A stretch of 64,000 nucleotides of DNA from Macrocystis pyrifera (Eukaryota; Sar; Phaeophyceae; Laminariales; Laminariaceae): NCBI GenBank assembly GCA_031763025.1, contig JASSKH010000003.1:1665001-1729000 (forward strand). The letters run 5' to 3'. The translations under genes were made by a program, and so were the position numbers. The notes beneath the pieces are model-generated. The model was not told the DNA's origin, made no database searches, and saw only the letters and a program-made list of their open reading frames with translations. Shown here piece by piece: positions 46,158 to 56,676 of the stretch (positions are counted from its first letter, which is position 1; every line of letters starts with the position of its first letter).

Positions 46158-47016
46158 TCTCGTTTCGCTTCGCCTCGCTCAAGTGTCTTACCCTTATCCC
46201 ACGACTTATTACCGCCACGTACGATGACACTTCAGGTTCAAGTGTCGGGCAGGGAGGAATTTGGCACCGTGCGAGGCTCAAGCGTATCAGGGGGAGAGGC
46301 CGCCGCCAGTATTCCTGGTCACAAGCCGCTAGGAGGTAGAGATAAGGTAAACGGGTAAAAATTCAGGATATATCGGATTTCCGTTAGACCCTCATGGCGT
46401 TCTCAATGACTGCTGTATGATACACCTGGTATATACTTCATATATATCATACGTACGTGTACATACGTGATATGATGTCAAAGATGTTATCGTATTGTAC
46501 GCATACGCCGTTTTAATGCGGTTTGATACGTACACGCGACTCCGTGGTTGTGGTGTTATCATACGCGTAATGCCTTCCGCTACTATTTATACGTGTACTG
46601 CTGTTTGATGTTTGATGCCTCGTGCATACACATGAAACTCTAGTTTGATACAAGTACGTATTCGGCGTTTTTTACCTAAAGTTGTATTAAATACCCGAGG
46701 GGCATACGCTATTAATACCAGTACCTTGTACGTACCAGCATATCATACGTACGTGCGACTCTGTAACTATGACGGGGTGTAGACGACCGCAGTACTGGGC
46801 GAACCATGATAATAGATCTTCCTGAGGTAGCTAAATAGGCACTCTGATTGGCTAGGGGTATGTTTTACGCGACTTAATCAACTTTGAAGTCTTTCCCAGC
46901 CACAGCATCCAGAGTCATCCCGAGTCAACCTAGAGTCTTCCCAAGCTCAGCATCCACGCCGGCCGAGCCAACCTAGACTCTTAGCAAGCACAGCATCCCA
47001 GCACTGACCACTGGCA

Positions 47017-47053
47017 TAGGGTTCGGGTTCGGGTTCGGGTTAGGGTTCGGGTC
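47017..47053. repeat. Interstitial telomere-like repeat
   Basis: AGGGTTCGGGTTCGGGTTCG followed by GGTTAGGGTTCGGG: mainly TTCGGG with one TTAGGG. It is preceded by a diverged tandem array of CCACAGCATCCAGAGTC-type units (about 46890-47000). Confidence 0.75.
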
Positions 47054-48885
47054 GAGGGGTGTCGATTTTTTTTGTTGTTTTCGTGTATGTACACGCTTAC
47101 GCTTGCACAAACGGTCCTTGTGTTTCGGGGCAGAGTGGTGTATACAGTATACAGTATCAGTAGTATTCCCCCCTAAAAAGCTCCAGATTTTGTTCCTCTC
47201 TCGATAAGGGATGTATATGCATCCTGCGTGAGACGAGTGTTCGCCATATAGTTGGGGCTGGGCACTGGCTGACTCAGTTAGTAGCGATTATACTGTCGTA
47301 AAAAAATATTCGGTACACTGGATGGCAGCAGTATACTAGACCGTCTCTACTCTCTACTCTCTCCTCCCGAAACGTATTCAGTGGGTTTCCTTACTGTAAC
47401 ATGGCGTGGTTCTTGGGCGTACGTAAGGTGAAAACTACTGGCGAATATACTGGCCAGGTCAACCAGTAGATTACTACTGTCAGTACATACAGTACCAGTG
47501 CCTAGCCCTACTCATATAGATTACTACTGGCAGTACATACTGCTGTGCCAGTCCCTAGCCCTACTCGTGTAGGGGTAGTCCCTAAAATTTCCTGAAGAGC
47601 TCTATACCCCAGCCAACAACTGGTTCGGAAAAAAGTTAATGGTGCAAAACCCGGTGAACCTTCCCAAAACTTACTGCTGCTGTAGGGTGTAATCATCACG
47701 AATATTATTGTAAAAACACTTCTGTTAATGGTGGTATTCGTACGATACGAGCTTAGGGAGCCTGGTCAGTCAGAACATATAAAGAAGAATTAATTTTGTA
47801 ATATTGTTTTTCATTTATTTACTGTCCATCACGTGAAACCCATACCGGTATACCGACAGATAGTACGTTCGTACCAGGTACGCGCTATCGAATTATGACA
47901 TTATGACACACAGCTTGCAAATGTGAGTTTCAACGACGAAACGCCTCGATCTCACACAGGTCGTGCGTTTTATGTTTCATCGAATAAGATTCCCCCAAAA
48001 CGTTATCGCTTTTACTCTATACGAGTATATATAATGCATTCGTGCTCACTACGTGGCACAACTCTTGCTTGTGTCCGAACTGTCTGTTCCTGCACCTACC
48101 TCCGAGTAGTGCGAATTCAACATTCCTCCGAAACGTGAACAATGCGGTTTTATATTTCTTTATTTCTTTATTTATTTTTTTCAACCCACGGGCCGATAGG
48201 CAAAATTAAAGCTCAGTCTCACCACACTTCCACGTTTAGAATACGCGTGTTGTGTCAATCGAAATCGTAGCTCCCGTTGCGACATCGGAGCAGGCGGCTG
48301 CTGCTCTTACCACAGGCGCGTGAGCCTGTCGACCACGCATCCCTTTCGATACGGAGCACCGTTCCCACTCCTACTGGAGACACCTCCAAAATTTACGCGC
48401 TTATTACGTTTTTTTTTCCATATATGCCATTCAAAATCGTTGCGTTCGTACTTTATTCCCTTCCTGTTTCGCCTGTGGGGGAGAGGGGGGGGCGACAGGG
48501 GGGTGCCAAGCGAAGGGAGGTTGTTTAGAAGCTCCGCTTTTCGCCGGTGTCCTTTGTCCTTGAAGTGTCGCTGGCGTCTTGACTCCTTATTTTTTTTTAC
48601 GTAGGCCTGACACCTCAGAGAGAGGTGACGCCGCTTGTTGGGTTGCCTCCTTCTCCCCCTGCCTCCCCCTCTTTCTCCTTCTCTTTCTCCTCTCTTTCCT
48701 CTTCTTCCTCCCCCTCCTTCTCTTCCTCCTCCCGAGCATAAATCCTTTTCCTATTAATAGTACTGTAGTCCGCACATCGGACGAAAATGTAATAACCATT
48801 TAAGACATAATATTATTATAAAGCGTTCCTTATATTTCCGTCCAGAGTGGTAGTGAGTGTGCACATCGGACAGATCAGCTACTTG

Positions 48886-48990
48886 CTACGGGGACCATAG
48901 TAAATAGGACCAAATATTGGTAGTAAAAATGGTTAAATATATAGGATTTTTGTGTGTACCGTAGGTCCTGTTTATTATCGTCCCCCGTAA
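48886..48990. mobile_element. TTACGGGGG MITE
   Basis: CTACGGGGACCATAG / TATCGTCCCCCGTAA ends with the family core. Confidence 0.85.
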
Positions 48991-49191
48991 TAATGCATGT
49001 TTCGGCGCAAATAGTTTCCTGATCCATGTTTCTGGGATATTTTGTAGCTCGTGCTGCCATGGGAGTAGTGGTATAATCTGCGTGATCTATAGGGCAGGTT
49101 TCCTGTGGGTTGGATCTGCACCGTACAGATCTTGCACAATTTCCTATAACGGCAGGTTACAAGATCGGGATGATCTATCTGCAGGTGGGTA

Positions 49192-49295
49192 TTACGGGGG
49201 ACCATAGTAAATGGAACCTGCGGTACACACAAAGGCTATACATTTACCTATTTTTACCAAACAATATTTGGTCCTATTTACTATGGTGCCCCGTA
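49192..49295. mobile_element. TTACGGGGG MITE
   Basis: TA before the left end. Right end CTATGGTGCCCCGTA. Reverse orientation relative to 11427. Confidence 0.87.
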
Positions 49296-49377
49296 CGTGA
49301 AAGGTAGATAGATCATGATTTCCTATAACGGCAGGTTACAAGATCTAGATTATCTATCTGTAGATACCAGGTAGGTA

Positions 49378-49483
49378 TTACGGGGGACCATAGTAAATAG
49401 AACCTACGGTACACACAAAAAACCTATGTATTTACCTATTTTTACGAACAATACTTGGTCCTATTTACTATGGTGCCCCGTAA
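49378..49483. mobile_element. TTACGGGGG MITE
   Basis: Shares the GGTGCCCCGTA variant end with the copy at 49192, as expected if the two arose by tandem duplication. TA-flanked. Confidence 0.88.
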
Positions 49484-49854
49484 TAGATAGGTAGATAGAT
49501 CATGATTTGTCCGACCGACCGACGTGTGCGTGTTGCCCTCACATTTACCCGTTCTTTCCACCCAGCTACTCTACACCAGCACACACCTATTATTAATAGT
49601 AGTGTCCGTCCTGATTCCTTATCCTAGAGAGAAAATACTGCTGTAGTTACGTACGTACTCGCAGATCGTGAGACAGAAAAACCAAAACAAGGAACAATCG
49701 AAAAAAGGATGATTGAGGCAAGTGAAATCCCGACGTACCGGGTACGAGTATAACTTATTGCATGGTTGCCACTTTTAAGGCTGCACTTCCGTTGTGCGGA
49801 CACAAGTCTCGGAAATAGCGTGTCCTATTTAAGTTTCGGCAGGGTGAAGTATTC

Positions 49855-50071
49855 TTACGAGGGACCACAGTAGTAAATAGGACCAAATGTTGCTATTCAC
49901 GGGGGTCCATAGTTAACGGGACCAAATTTTGTTAGTAAAAATAGGTAAATGTATAGGTTTTTATGTATACCATAGGTCCTATTAACTATGTACCCCCGTA
50001 ATAGTAAAAACAGGGAAATGTATAGGTTTTTATGTTTACCGTGGGTCCTATTTACTATGGTCCCCCGTGAA
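49855..50071. mobile_element. TTACGGGGG MITE split by a second copy
   Basis: Outer left part ends ..AAATGTTGCTA and outer right part starts TAGTAAAAACAGGG; rejoined at one TA they give the normal family core. The inner copy is 49896-50001. Confidence 0.88.
49896..50001. mobile_element. TTACGGGGG MITE (TCCATAGTTAAC subtype), nested
   Basis: Inserted in the TA of the outer copy's core, with TA now on both sides (49894-49895, 50002-50003). This nesting proves the target duplication is TA. Confidence 0.92.
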
Positions 50072-50147
50072 AATAGTATCGGGGTCGTACCTCCAGTAGG
50101 TTGCTGCACAGTGCAGCAGTAGTATAAAAGGGTCAATTAACCGTTTA

Positions 50148-50225
50148 CCACTCTGCCTGGGAGTAAAGGACCGTGTATACGTTGATATGGGGAACAAGCG
50201 GTCCAAACAGTTCCGCTCAGAGTGG
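50148..50225. mobile_element. CCACTCTG foldback element
   Basis: 78 bp, inverted ends CCACTCTG / CAGAGTGG, TA on both sides. Confidence 0.8.
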
Positions 50226-50293
50226 TATCACACTGGGTGATAGGCAACACACCCCCTGGGACGAATTTGAGACCCGGTTTTCTCGAAAACATG

Positions 50294-50394
50294 CCTTAAC
50301 CCTTTTAGTACCGCAGTCCCGTTTTGGGGACAAATCACTTGGAATTAGCCTGGTTTGTCCCCAAATCGGGACTGCGGTACTGAAGGGGTTAAGG
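50294..50394. mobile_element. TTAACCC/GCAGTCCCG foldback, best copy
   Basis: 101 bp near-perfect inverted repeat: CCTTAACCCTTTTAGTACCG and CGGTACTGAAGGGGTTAAGG, arms continuing through CAGTCCCG...GGGGACAAA. Confidence 0.88.
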
Positions 50395-50579
50395 GGGGCA
50401 CACCCAACGAAAATTCTGGCTTTGGGAAGATTTCGTCGAGAAAGGTTGCAAGGACCCATCGCTCGTCGTACTCAATATCCCCTCCCAGTTGTCGAGAAAC
50501 CCAGCTTTGAAAATCGTTCGAGGGGGTGTGATGTCTTATCACCCTAGTGTGATACGGTATACCAGTATGCGTTACCCTA

Positions 50580-50660
50580 CATCCTCTCATTCCTCCTGCT
50601 CCTCCTTCTCCTCTTGACAGATTTCGCTGCTAGAGCTGGAGGATTTCCCAGAGATGAGGG
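50580..50660 (+). pseudogene. Shadow of exon 20 (decayed partial copy)
   Basis: TCCTTCTCCTCTTGACAG then ATTTCGCTGCTAGAGCTGGA and CCAGAGATGAGGGAG: the acceptor and first codons of exon 20 at about 83% identity. It reads ISLLELEDFPEMRES then stops, and no donor follows at the homologous place. Confidence 0.8.
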
Positions 50661-50768
50661 AGTCATAGCTTGTAGTGTAGTAGTAAAAGAAGTTGACCGT
50701 GTATATAGTACGAGTTTTCGTTGCCCCGAATTTTCTTTCTTGTCCTCCTCCTTCTCCTCTCTTGACAG

Positions 50769-50890
50769 ATTCTGCTGCTGGAGCTGGAGGAATTCCCTGA
50801 GATGAAAGCGGGGGCGTACCTGGTAAACGACGTCTTGGGCACGGACATTCCCGTCAAGGGAAACGTACCGACATGGGACACGCTCTCCAA
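50769..50890 (+). CDS. ADCY10-like: Exon 20: NTPase module between Walker A and Walker B
   Basis: 122 nt, phase 0 in and phase 2 out, acceptor CTCTTGACAG and donor GTAAGC. Product ILLLELEEFPEMKAGAYLVN and VLGTDIPVKGNVPTWDTLS. It corresponds in place to human KVMTLLDEKFYCLLNDIFHVQF. A decayed copy of its first 14 codons with its acceptor lies about 145 bp upstream. Confidence 0.85.
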
Positions 50891-51771
50891 GTAAGCGGGG
50901 TAACCGGTGGCCTCTAACCAAGTAACCAGTTGGCGTAACCTATTACCCGGTAGCCTGCAGGGGTAACCAAGTATTCGATAGCCTGTACGATTAGGGGTAA
51001 CCGAGTACCCAGTAATCTGTAGACGTGCCCATGCAATCGAATAATCAGATAACTGAGGTTCCAGTGGCAAAGAACAGTCACCGTGGTTGACCGAGTAACC
51101 CTCACCAAGTACCCAGTAGGCGTAGCCAAGTGTCCAAGGTCTAGACGGGTGAGCAATTTTCCAGTAACCGTAACCAAGTGACCAGTATTCGAGTAAACAG
51201 TAACCGTGCGTAACCGAGCCAAGCCAGGCACCTAAATTGTACAGTAACCTAACCAAGTAACCGTAACCAGGTAACACGACGTAAAAGTCTACTCTTAACC
51301 CATTCGGGTGGGCAGGTAAATAAGTTATACTCGTGCCCCAAAATTATGCTACATCTCACACTAATTCCAGGTAATTTGTCCTCACGAACATGGGGCGCAG
51401 TTCAAAATGGCGAAGATCAGTCGGGGTACATTCTTAGCTGTTGTTAGCCAACTCACTACCGCACAATGTGTTACACTAATTCGAAGTATATTGTCCCCAA
51501 AAAGTGTGTGTACAGTAGTAATATAAGTAAATTACGTTGTGTGTTTTTGTTTTTGTTTTTTTCTTCGCTCTTTTTCTTCGATTGTCCTCCCAAAACTTGG
51601 CTGCAGCTCCATGTACAATACGCGTAATTTTTTTTGTTGTGTTTTGATTTTGGTTTTACTGGGGTTGTTTTGTTTTTTCAATTTTTTTTATTCATTTGTG
51701 TTTTTGCTTTTATGCTTTGTGTTTTTGTTTTTGTTCTTCGTGCTTTTTGCGTTTTCTTTTTTTCTTTCCAG
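50891..51771 (+). other. Intron 20 with degenerate GTAACC repeats
   Basis: 50890-51290 is a field of AACCAAGTAACC / AGTAACCGTAACC variants. Later sequence is T-rich up to the acceptor TTTCTTTCCAG at 51761-51771. Confidence 0.7.
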
Positions 51772-51919
51772 CTCTAGCTCTTCTGCCGACGGAGGTAATG
51801 GCAACGAGTCGGACGAGTCCGAGTTTGAGGAAGGTTCCAGCGTGGGCCACGAGGAGAGGCTCAAGCTCAAGATTCTGCTGCAGCTCATCAAGAACATGGC
51901 CAAGAAAAAGCCACGCGTG
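51772..51919 (+). CDS. ADCY10-like: Exon 21: NTPase module, helix before Walker B
   Basis: 148 nt; its first base completes AAC from exon 20; phase 0 out, donor GTGAGC. A Ser/Glu-rich acidic insert (DESEFEEGSSVGHE) precedes ERLKLKILLQLIKNMAKKKP, which aligns with human KQLEILFMKILKLIVKEER, the helix leading to the Walker B strand. Confidence 0.88.
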
Positions 51920-53333
51920 GTGAGCTGGAACAACAAGAACTACAGCAGTTAGACACGTATATATGTACCTAGTATTGTGCAATGCGCTGTTTCGTACCCA
52001 ATACGTTTTGTGGCGTTCCATTTTCTGCACTATCGACAAGTCCTCCTCGTAGTTTTCGATGCGTGGAAATACTGACAGTAAAGGTGAAAATTGGCGGTGT
52101 TGTCATCATGCCTACTTGTAGTATTGGGGGGGGGGGGGGGTTCGCTACCAGCGAATGTGAGCCACTATTAATAGTTGTGACTATGCCAGAAGAATAGGGT
52201 ACCCCAAAAAATACCTGGTGCTTGCTTGTGTTTCTTTCTTTGTAGTATATGGTAAGGCGTTTTCTGAATCTCAACATGGGTTTTGTGTCCCCGGGTTCGG
52301 AAGACCCAAACGAAAGAAACACGAGCAATCACAGGGCAGCTATCGATCTAATGACAAGCAGCTGAACAGCGCCGCCGCCGCCGCCGCCGCGGCCGCGCGC
52401 CCAGAGCCGCAGATGTGAACCACCGCAACTTGCTTGTGTTCCTGGGCTGCGTCCTGTTGGTGTCTTTTTTACTGTGCGATTGCTGCGCCAAGGCGAGACG
52501 GCTAAAACTCGGCAGCATACTGTAGCTAGCTCCGGCTGCAGCAACAGAAGCAGCATCCCGCTGTTCATGGTTTTGTTTTTTCCCGCTGGAGGTCGGTCGA
52601 CTCCAGACTCCAGAATGATACCGTACCAGTACTAGGTACGCACGCATGTAATGATGCAGCAGCAATGGTGTCGTTGCTTGCGTGGTAGTACTGTACGAGT
52701 ACGTCGTACTACTCGCAGGCGACACAGTGGTAACGCATCTGCGCCTGATCCCTGGTTGAGATGTTTTCTCTCTAGTGTGCGGTACGTCGCAATATCAGTG
52801 CAGTATTACGGGGGTCCATAGTTGATAGGACCTATGGTATACATGAAAACCTATGTATTTACCTATTTTTACTAACAAAAATTTGGTCCCATTAACTATG
52901 GACCCCCGTAGTATTAATAGTAGTAGTAGCGTGTTGAAGCTTGTTCAGATGTCTTCTGCCTTGTGACCGAACAGCAAACGCAACTGTTTTTTACAGCAAA
53001 ACCAAACATGGTTTTGGGATGTCGAAGCGACAATAACGATGACTACCTGCAGCACCACCGTGTATCATCCAGCAACGCACACAAGTTGACGACAGTTACA
53101 AATATCTTGCTGCCGTCCTAGCGACAGCCACTGTGCTAGCTTTTTTACGTTTTTCCTTCCTGTTTTTCTGGGGGGGGGGGTTGTGCCTGAACTTTTTTTC
53201 TTTTTCGTTGTTACGAGTAAATTTATACGAGGTACGTCTTATTTTCTATTTTGTTTTTCTGTTGTTTTGGTTGCACCCGTTTTTTGTTCTATCTGTGTAA
53301 CTTTCTGCTTCTTTTTTTGTTTTTTTGGTTCAG
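51920..53333 (+). other. Intron 21
   Basis: A 16-G run (52125-52140), a GCC-type run (52371-52395), a TTACGGGGG MITE (52806-52911), TATTAATA at 52166-52173 and 52912-52919, and a T-rich end with acceptor TTGGTTCAG at 53325-53333. No gene. Confidence 0.7.
52806..52911. mobile_element. TTACGGGGG MITE (TCCATAGTT subtype)
   Basis: TTACGGGGGTCCATAGTT / AACTATGGACCCCCGTAG, TA on both sides, immediately followed by TATTAATAG. Confidence 0.9.
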
Positions 53334-53400
53334 GTGGTGATCGACGACGCCCAATTCCTCGACAAGGATAGCTGGACACTCGCGCTAGCCGTCGCGACAG
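53334..53400 (+). CDS. ADCY10-like: Exon 22: Walker B
   Basis: 67 nt, phase 0 in and phase 1 out, donor GTGACC. Product VVIDDAQFLDKDSWTLALAV and AT. Aligns with human IIFIIDEAQFVDSTSWRFM. The paired acidic residues of Walker B (DD) are present, so with exon 17 the NTPase site looks complete. Confidence 0.9.
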
Positions 53401-53812
53401 GTGACCATACAAACCACAATACGGTACACTAGAAATAGTAACTGCAGTAGTAACAGCAACAATATCAATCACCAGCAGTGGTAGAAAACGCTTCACGTGC
53501 GGGATACCAGGCAGGAGCAGGGGTAGCGAATAACGTTAACGTACAGAATGCAAATCGCTATTAATAGCAACGGTACCAGCGGTAACGGTAACAGTGGCAG
53601 TGCGGTAACAATGGCAGAAACTTTGCAGTGCGGTATACACGGGCGGTGATGGTAGCGAAAACAGTGGCGGTAACTTTAGTGGTAATGGCGGTAATGGCGG
53701 GTAGGTAATGTTGTGCGCTGGTGGAAAAGGCGAAAATGTATACCGGAGATTTTTCGATCGGACGGCGCGGATCTCCGGCTTCACCTCGCTCAAAAAATTT
53801 AGATGCCCTGTT

Positions 53813-53916
53813 CTTAACCCGTTGAGGAATGCACGTCCGTTGTGGAGACAAAAACATTTGGAATTAGAGTCATATTTACTGTAGGTTTATGAACAGTGCA
53901 GTACGAAAAGGGTTAA
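53813..53916. mobile_element. TTAACCC foldback, diverged
   Basis: CTTAACCCGTTGAGGAATGC at the left and GCAGTACGAAAAGGGTTAAAG at the right are inverted. Confidence 0.6.
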
Positions 53917-54167
53917 AGCCGCCGTGTATTTTTTTTTCAGAACTTGCTTCGGTCGTAGATGAAAACGAATAACGAGATAGTATTGACGTAAAAACGTGAA
54001 TACTATTAATAAACAAAAGCGAGACTTGCCGTACGTCGGAAGGTGCAGAACCGATCACTACGCGAACCTTCGATTAATAGTTCCTCGTGGCGCCTGTGTT
54101 ATGTGTGTGTTGTTGATGCACGCAAACCGTTTTTTACGGCGGTCCGATGGGTGCATCGTTTCCGATT

Positions 54168-54275
<108 letters not shown>

Positions 54276-54524
54276 TTTTTTTCCAGCCGCCGCTGTGCAA
54301 ACCCCATTGTGCCGCACGTTTCGCCCCAGCGTCTGTGCTCGGCATCAAAAGCTAGCTGTTGCGCGTTGCGATGATTGTCAATGGTGTCTGTCCCTCCACC
54401 GCCACTTTGCCCAATTATGCCACACGTCACGCCCCGACGCGCCTGTGCTACCCGTACGAAGTATGTTGTTATGCGGTCCGATGGGTGCATCGTTGCCGTA
54501 TTGCCCCCCTCCCCCCCCCCCGCT

Positions 54525-54727
54525 TCATGCGACTCGCCCAACACCCTACGGCGCTTCGCGCTTGGTGCAAGCAATGTCTGCCTGGTCGGTGAAAACCCGA
54601 CGTGCTCCGTCCCGGCATTGTAAGGGTGTGAGAGTCTATGCTTCTACGACTACGGTCATGCATGCCCCCTCTATGGTCATACGGCTACGGCCATGCATGA
54701 TAACGAGTACACCCCCCCCCCCCCCCC
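54525..54727 (+). repeat. C-tailed repeat, 3' portion
   Basis: CATGCGACTCGCCCAACACC to CATGCATGATAACGAGTAC and 18 C, in family order. Confidence 0.78.
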
Positions 54728-54811
54728 TCGTTGCCCCTTCTGCCGGCGCTGTGCCAACGCCAATTGTGCCGCATGTCACGCTACGTTGCCTGTGCTACGT
54801 GTGCTACGTAG

Positions 54812-54911
54812 GTGGTCCGATGGGGGCGCCGTTGCCGATGATGCTGATCCTCTCCTTCCGGCCCTTGGCGCACTATCGCGCCATCTTCGCCTCCATTCCC
54901 CCGACTACGAG
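54812..54911 (+). CDS. ADCY10-like: Exon 23: NTPase module after Walker B, with one frame break
   Basis: 100 nt; its first two bases complete GGT from exon 22. Product GGPMGAPLPMMLILSFRPLA then HYRAIFASIP. LPMMLILSFRPL aligns with LPIFIIMSLCPF of human sAC (the strand after Walker B). At the five-C run before GACTACGAG the exon is one base short of phase 0, which exon 24 requires. With one more C the end would read IPPDYE, and the decayed copy downstream (LPLPEY) supports that reading. Confidence 0.82.
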
Positions 54912-56139
54912 GTGACTGTTGTTGGAATGGGATGACAGTTTTTTTTTTTTTTTCGGTTTCACTTTTTTGTTTCGGTTCGGTTCGGTTCGGTTGTCGTTTT
55001 GTTTTGACTTCTTTTTGACTTCTGTTTCGTTTCTGGTTTTGAATGGTTGACTCTTGGTTTTGTTTCGATCCGCTTTTGGTTTCGTTGCAGCATCACCGCG
55101 CCATTTTCGCCTCCCTCCCCCTCCCCGAGTACTAGGTACCGGGTAATTACTATGCGTTCGAAATCAAGTAGTTTTCTCTCGTTTTGCTTCACGCTTTGTT
55201 TTTCTTTTAAATTCGTTTTTTTTCACATCGAATCGCTTCTTGTCTTGATATGTTTTTCTTCTTTCCACGTTCCAATTACCGTGTCAATTCGTTTCGTTTC
55301 GCCCGTGGCCCGTTTGTTCATGATTTTGTTGTTTTCGAAGAGTGGATCGATCGGTCGCCGTAATATTCCTTGTTCCTTATCCAGTAAAAATATATGCGTA
55401 CGACGTACCTGGTATATATTCGAAATACATGAGCCGGCGGTGAGGGTCATACCCAGGTGTGCAAGCTGCGTGGCACCTACAGTAGGGTTGCAGGTTGCTT
55501 TTGTTTTGCGAGTGCCTTCCTCGTGAAGAGTCTTGGTTCAGTCGTCATTTTAACTCTGGTCTGTTATTTTGTTCGCCGTTTTGTTCTTTTTTTTTTTTTT
55601 TTTGTTCTGTTAACGTATTTATTTTGTTCTTTGTTTTGTTCGGTGTTTGTTGTTATTCAGTTCGTTCTATATGTTGTGTTAACTTTCGCTGCCAGGTATA
55701 CTGTTCCTTTTTAATTTGTTTCGTTGTTTCGTTCCGTTTCGTTTCGTTCTGTCATTTCGTGCTACAAGGTATCTCGTTCGTTTTTTTTTTTTTTCAAAAC
55801 TTTCGTTCCGTCCTTTTCATAGTTTCGTCCGTTGTTTTCGTTGTTCTTGTATATACCAGTATTTCGTTGCGTTTATTCCTTCTGTTTATTATTGCGTTCG
55901 TTCGGTCGGTCATTTCAGTCTGTCCTTTCCTTCTGTCCTTTCCTTCTGTCCTTTCCTTCTGTCGTTTCGTTCGTTGCTTCTGATATTTTTGTCTTTCGTC
56001 GTTGTGTCTGTTCGTTCGCTCCTTTCCTTATGTCGATCCGTTGGTGGTTTTGTTCGTTGTTCCTGTTTTTTTTTTTTTTCGTCTTTTCGTTGTCTCTGTC
56101 CGTTCGCTCCGCTCGCTCACCCGTCCCTTCGTTCGACAG
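54912..56139 (+). other. Intron 23, pyrimidine-rich
   Basis: Contains a shadow of exon 23's 3' end (55088-55135) and a long T/TTCG-rich pyrimidine stretch (55150-56130) with TTCCTTCTGTCC repeats (55920-55960). The hydrophobic Phe-rich frames here are tract translations. The acceptor is GTTCGACAG at 56131-56139. Confidence 0.7.
55088..55135 (+). pseudogene. Shadow of exon 23 (decayed copy of its 3' end)
   Basis: After GCAG: CATCACCGCGCCATTTTCGC then CTCCC... GAGTACTAGGTACC, against the exon's CACTATCGCGCCATCTTCGC ... GACTACGAGGTGACT. In the exon's inferred frame it reads HRAIFASLPLPEY and then stops. Confidence 0.78.
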
Positions 56140-56328
56140 GCGCTGGTGCAGCTGGAGCACGTACGTTTCTTGAAAATAGAGGGCGCTCCGCCAGAGGAGG
56201 TGGAGCGTCTGGTGGCAGAGAAGCTGGGCGACAATGTGGTCGACATCAGCGACTCTCTCTTCGGCCTCGTCGAGGAACTGTGCACGGGAAACCCCCTCAT
56301 GATCACCGAGCTCGTCTCCCATCTCAAG
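56140..56328 (+). CDS. ADCY10-like: Exon 24: NTPase module, helical part
   Basis: 63 codons, phase 0 to 0, acceptor CGACAG and donor GTAACT. Product ALVQLEHVRFLKIEGAPPEE, VERLVAEKLGDNVVDISDSL and ELCTGNPLMITELVSHLK. The end (CTGNPLMITELVSHL) matches the G.GIPFYCEELLKNL motif of sAC, which is the (T)xGNPLxxxEL signature of STAND/AAA NTPases. Confidence 0.9.
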
Positions 56329-56416
56329 GTAACTCGTATCCCCTATCCCCCTTGCAACGATTTTTCAACTCTAGTTACCAGCATCTGTCTCCTAGACGTG
56401 GGTTCTTCGAGCCGTT

Positions 56417-56605
56417 AGCTGTCCCTTAATGATCACCGACCTCGTGTCCCACCTCTGAGGTATGGCTTAATTTCTTCCCTTGAGGGCTGCGCTCGCACTC
56501 ACTCCCATTTCGAAGCCAAATTTTTGCCTTGGACTTAGACCTAGATTCGTGTTTCTGTATGCCCTTGATGCTCACCGAGCTTATGTCGCCTCTCTCGAGA
56601 TTAGT
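56417..56605 (+). pseudogene. Two shadows of exon 24's 3' end
   Basis: CCCTTAATGATCACCGACCT.GTGTCCCACCTC (56424 on) and CCCTTGATGCTCACCGAGCT.ATGTCGCCTCTC (56561 on) are successive decayed copies of CCCCTCATGATCACCGAGCT.GTCTCCCATCTC at the exon end, including part of the donor region (GGTATGG). Confidence 0.75.
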
Positions 56606-56676
56606 CGTGGCCTTGAGCCCTTACATAAAGTAAAATACAGTCCCGTTTTGGGGATGAACCAGTCAAATTGTAACTA

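Larger units (their letters stand above)
49137..49510. repeat. Tandem duplication of about 190 bp that carries a MITE in each unit
   Basis: Both units read TTTCCTATAACGGCAGGTTA, then AAGATC..ATCTATCTG, then a MITE at the same place (49192-49295 and 49378-49483), then GGTAGATAGATCATGATTT. Confidence 0.82.
33313..50768 (+). other. Intron 19 (17.5 kb), repeat-filled
   Basis: No convincing gene in either strand. Contents in order: T-rich 33450-33640; a CATACCA-rich block 34320-34570; tandem repeats 34571-34795 and 34918-35376; a mosaic of repeated segments 35377-37080; right half of the large repeat 37905-39535 with three MITEs; palindromic minisatellite 39540-39985; C-tailed repeats 40622-43767; AT/T-rich and tract sequence 43770-46060; TTGCC repeat 46075-46157; a subtelomere-like patch 46870-47060; then MITEs, GATCTAG repeats and foldbacks up to 50400; and an exon shadow at 50580-50660. 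Confidence 0.7.

Noticed and set aside
45553-46281. Long frames on both strands around the TTGCC repeat
   Set aside because: Products are ALPCL or GKARQ repeats from the pentamer microsatellite.
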